Source: Haliotis asinina
Lineage: Eukaryota; Mollusca; Gastropoda; Lepetellida; Haliotidae
DNA length: 64,000 nt
NCBI RefSeq assembly: GCF_037392515.1
Contig: NC_090280.1
Location: forward strand, 23,689,118 to 23,753,117
Reading direction: 5' to 3'
This document shows positions 60,398 to 64,000 of the stretch, in pieces. Position numbers and translations under genes: made by a program. The notes below the pieces were generated by a model. The model was not told where the DNA came from. It did not search any database and worked only from the letters and a program-made list of their open reading frames with translations. Position 1 is the first letter of the stretch. The number at the start of each line of letters is the position of its first letter.

Positions 60398-60993
60398 GTC
60401 ACAGTAACTGATCTATAGGATCTAGACGCATTGGAAGGAAGGGCTGATGCTCTTGATGCTGTAGCGAATGCTACAAATGAGAAGTTTTAAGATGTCTTCC
60501 ATAGGCTCAAAAGGATATATCTGCAAAACTTGTAAAACTACACACAAGTCCTAATTTGGAAAAAACAGTTGGTGACGTAATGTCTTTGATCTGGAATGAT
60601 CTAATAAGTCAAGCATGTAAGGAGCGAACCGATCCTAGCTGATCTATAACCCTTTATGATATTATGCTTTAACCTCCTAACAGTTCTTAAATATAGGAGA
60701 AAATCCGTTATGGAGACCAGAGAATTAAGGAAGTGTCGCTCTGATCTCCACCTTATAAAAACATTCCACATAAAGAACTGCTGTTGACGGTCTAATGGAC
60801 TCAGAGATGGCCATAGTTGTCTGTTCATTAAATCCCTGTTGCTCGAGGGAACTGCAGATAGCTTCCAAACGTGAAACGACCGGTTTCTTAGATACCCATG
60901 AAGTCTGGTCGACTTTGGCTGAGTGAGAAGATGCAGTGGTTTATCTGTCTATAGCTGAAGGAGATTTGTGAACCACGTCCTGGGACTACCAGG

Positions 60994-61447
60994 TAAATTA
61001 CTCAATTTTTGCTGGGACATCGGGGATTAGTTTGAACGGAGGACACGCCTAAGTAAGGAGATTCTCCCAAGATATTGACAGATAAATTACTCAATTTTTG
61101 CTGGGACATCGGGGATTAGTTTGAACGGAGGACACGCCTAAGTAAGGAGATTCTCCCAAGATATTGACAGATAAATTACTCAATTTTTGCTGGGACATCG
61201 GGGATTAGTTTGAACGGAGGACACGCCTAAGTAAGTAGATTCTCCCAAGATATTGACAGATAAATTACTCAATTTTTGCTGGGACATCGTGGATTAGTTT
61301 GAACGGAGGACACGCCTAAGTAAGGAGATTCTCCCAAGATATTGACAGATAAATTACTCAATTTTTGCTGGAACATCGTGGATTAGTTTGAACGGAGGAC
61401 ACGCCTAAGTAATGAGATTCTCCCAAGATATCCCAAGATATTGACAG
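60994..61447. repeat. Tandem repeat, 89 bp unit, 5 copies
   Basis: TAAATTACTCAATTTTTGCT starts units at 60994, 61083, 61172, 61261 and 61350. Copies differ by only a few bases (for example GGGG/GTGG). The last copy ends in a small duplication of TCCCAAGATA. Confidence 0.96.
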
Positions 61448-61970
61448 AGCATCCACTGTCCATGATGCTTGAAATGAAACCAGACTCACAAAGGTTGGAA
61501 GTCTGTTGTTCCATGAAGTGGCACCCAGATCTATTGACGGTATCTCCGTCATGTCCGAAACGAGCTTGAATGCTTCCATTCTGTCGACACAATATTGTCT
61601 TGTCTGGATAGCAAGTCCGCCATCTGGCAAACCTCTGAGTCTATGTGCCCTCTCCATAGCCATCAATCTTCCCTGCATACAGAATTGACTGCGAGTCATA
61701 TCTGCTACTGACTGGTAAACCACATCCAAAAACTAATGCGCCATGGCCACCTACTGTGCTGACATAGATACTAGAGTGTTACATTAGATGTTTAAGTTTA
61801 CATGTTACCATTTACAGTTTTTGCTTGTAAGCTAAGCACAGTTGAGAAGCAGTGGCATTATATTTAACAGACCAAACAACACTACTGTTAGGTTATAACT
61901 TCTCAAGTCACCAATAACTTTACCATTATGCAATGGCCATCTCAAACACGACTCAGCGCCCACGTGTCTC

Positions 61971-62063
61971 AAACTGTGGTACAGCAATTATTAAAACTGT
62001 GGTACAGCAATTAATAAAACTGTGGTACAGCAATTATTAAAACTGTGGTACAGCAATTATTAA
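61971..62063. repeat. Tandem repeat, 23 bp unit, 4 copies
   Basis: AAACTGTGGTACAGCAATTA units start at 61971, 61994, 62017 and 62040, almost identical. Confidence 0.95.
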
Positions 62064-62588
62064 AACCGGATGTGTTTCCTCCTGCAGTAACTGACCCTCA
62101 TTTATTATTTGGAGCTCTTCCCAGCATCACGGAGTTGACACAATATGACTGGAGCTATCACAAAGTAATTAAGATCCAATAAAGACAATGCATCAAACTC
62201 ACTGGAAGCTGTGTCGCATTTGTTTAATGTGAATTTACACAAACCTTTTAATGACAAGACCTTGTCGCAACATGTCGAAACAAAGATCCAGTATACATAT
62301 ATATCTTAAATGGGTCTGATTGATCATATCTAAAAATGCTTGATCATGTAATTTCAATCGATCGATCTGTTACAACCTCAAATTTTAGGTTAACATCGTT
62401 CCTCCTCTGATCAATATTTTGTTCCCTCCGAATTGCGAGTGTCACATGTTGCACAGGAGTGACCAACACGGGTCACACAGGTCTCATACACTTGGTCAAC
62501 AGTTTCCACATGAGTGACCAACATGACTCTCACTGGCTGTGTCATGCGCTGCACATGCATATAAGGGATATAAAATTTTAGGCAGTAG

Positions 62589-62822
62589 GTGGGTACACCT
62601 GTATGTCATCACAGTAGGTACAGCTGTATGTGTTTACTGTATGTCATGAGAGGAGGTACATTTGTATGTCATGACAGTAGGTGCATCTGTATGGCATGAC
62701 AGTAGGTACATCTGTATGGCATGACAAGAGGTGCATCTGTATGACATGACAGTAGGTACATCTGTATGGCATGACAGTAGGTACATCTGTATATCATGAC
62801 AGGAGGTACATCTGTATGTCAA
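62589..62822. repeat. 25 bp satellite, about 9 copies
   Basis: GGTACATCTGTATGTCATGA plus CAGTA units, period 25 in the best part, with GGTGCATCTG variants. Confidence 0.92.
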
Positions 62823-63104
62823 ACTATACAAGTGACCAAGTCAGTGGCCATGTATATCGCCATTGGGTTCAAATCTGCAAATAACATATTTCAAGCACTT
62901 TGATTAAAGTAATACAAAATCACTTATCCTGGGAATCGTTTTTAGCCTCAGTTTTTAATATAAACTGTATAACTTTTCAGATTCAATCACAGCTATGTAA
63001 GTTATGCTAACAGTTTCCTTGTCCTTAAGTCATGACACCTTCCTCTAATAAAACTTTCCCAAATCCCGACCACCAGAGTCAACCACCAGCGTACTGCACA
63101 TTAT

Positions 63105-63530
63105 CCACCACCCTGTCTCAAACATACGTCTGCTGTCTGGGGTTTCAGAGACAACTAACAACTGTCTTCTTTCTGGCAAGTTTCAGACATCTGTCTGTTG
63201 TCTGATAAGTTGTAGATGCACATCTGTTGTGAGGCATACGTCTGCTGCTCTGCTGTCTCCTGTCCAGCAAGTATCACACTATATCTTGTGCCTTAAGCTT
63301 CTGAATAGATGTCTACTATACTGGCAACTTCAAATGTACATCTGCTGTCTGGGATTTCAGTTACACACGTGCTGTTCATCGTTTTTCAAACATACATCTT
63401 TTGTCTGAAGCTTCAAGGTAGATGTCTTCTGTTTGCTGAGAAACTGCACATACATGTCTGCTGTCTCATAAGTGTCAGATGTACATCTGCTGTCTGGAAC
63501 TTCAGGTTGTATGGATGAACATCTGGCGTC
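63105..63530. repeat. Degenerate minisatellite (TACATCTGCTGTCTGG-like)
   Basis: At least ten copies of a core ACATCTGCTGTCTGG followed by TTTCAG-like sequence at irregular 30-50 base spacing. Confidence 0.75.
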
Positions 63531-63563
63531 TGGCAAGATTTTGCCCTGTTTGCCGGGGATGTT

Positions 63564-63642
63564 TCAGGGCAGGAGTCTGTTATACTCAGACAGCAGCTGG
63601 GACTTCCTGACAGTGTCCCACATCCGCGCTGCATAGTGAAAC
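63564..63642 (-). CDS. Candidate last coding exon of a minus-strand gene
   Basis: On the minus strand, ttgtctccag at 63643-63652 could be an acceptor. The exon then reads one leftover base, 25 codons containing FHYAARMWDTVRKSQLLSEY and NRLLP, and TGA at 63564-63566. The composition looks like a conserved amphipathic helix and the stop follows directly, as in a terminal exon. I do not recognise the protein. The rest would lie beyond the right edge of the window. Evidence is only splice signal, phase and codon quality. Confidence 0.35.
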
Positions 63643-64000
63643 CTGGAGACAACAGGTTGCAAATCAAGAACAATAATACATGCATTCATGTTTTTCTATA
63701 CTGAAACAACTGCTCTGAGGAGCTTGAGGCAAATAGTTGTCTACACTATAGATCTTGGTCAAGCAATCAGGATTTCAAAAGTTAGCAAAAACATAACCTT
63801 AATCTCTTTTTCTTCTTTGCAAAAACCTAAAAACTCATGTTGGAGTGAACTTTCATGGAAGTATGTGAAGGCATCACTGAAGCTAGCCTTTCAGCCAAGA
63901 CATCCTACAAGATCAGGGCACAATGTTTATGAAGATCAAACTCACTGAACAGGCAATTTTTATTGCTCTCATACAACTTTAGGAGGATGGTTACCTTATT

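Larger units (their letters stand above)
57342..63563. other. Right-hand spacer with transposase remnant and satellites
   Basis: After the GTPase 3' UTR this holds a family B-like repeat, an IS630/Tc1-type transposase remnant, a possible coiled-coil coding remnant, CRE/ETS-like motifs, and 89, 23 and 25 bp tandem repeats. 59800-60260 and 62070-62580 show nothing recognisable. Confidence 0.55.

Noticed and set aside
61358-61729. 123-codon minus-strand frame
   Set aside because: Part comes from the 89 bp tandem repeat; the rest (MAMERAHRLRGLPDG) is protein-like but unrecognised.
1-64000. tRNA genes at SINE heads
   Set aside because: A- and B-box-like sequences occur, but none folds as a full tRNA by eye and all continue into SINE bodies.

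Overview
This is eukaryotic genomic DNA, most likely from a marine gastropod and probably an abalone (Haliotis). The basis is the AT-rich, intron-rich layout plus dozens of diverged copies of tRNA-derived SINEs ending in (ACTC)n tails. That tail style is familiar from abalone sequences; the species call is inference, not shown directly.

Main gene: positions 6771-48367 (+) hold the 3' part of one large gene, which I identify as the molluscan member of the ARHGAP32/ARHGAP33 (RICS/p250GAP, TCGAP; fly CdGAPr) family of Rho GTPase-activating proteins. I assembled 19 coding exons by hand. All splice phases agree and join into one open frame of about 2388 visible residues, in the order short N-terminal exons, PX domain, SH3 domain, RhoGAP domain with its arginine finger, then a very long Ser/Pro-rich tail encoded mostly by one 4.85 kb last exon. 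The first visible exon begins with the last base of a split codon, so the true start lies outside the recognised exons, probably upstream of the window.

Downstream: 48368-56600 has no recognisable host gene. It holds a SINE with clear target-site duplications, a 0.8 kb inverted-repeat DNA element (MITE-like), an (AC)30 microsatellite, a 74 bp palindrome-ended element and a decayed LINE fragment. At 56670-57341 (+) is an intronless gene for an atypical Ras-like small GTPase, with CCAAT boxes upstream and an AATAAA after it. From 58 kb to the end come a decayed IS630/Tc1-type transposase remnant, several satellites (89, 23 and 25 bp units), a cluster of CRE/ETS-like motifs and a possible last exon of a minus-strand gene (63564-63642) that would continue past the right edge.

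Repeats: introns and spacers are dominated by two SINE-like families (A, tRNA-headed; B, a different head) that share the same 3' tail. A third family (C) is seen once at length and once as a fragment. A tail of the same type also lies just beyond the LINE fragment, suggesting a SINE/LINE partnership. Several minisatellites sit inside introns of the GAP gene, one starting exactly at a splice donor. I found no CRISPR array, no canonical tRNA or rRNA gene, and no previously undescribed multi-gene system.
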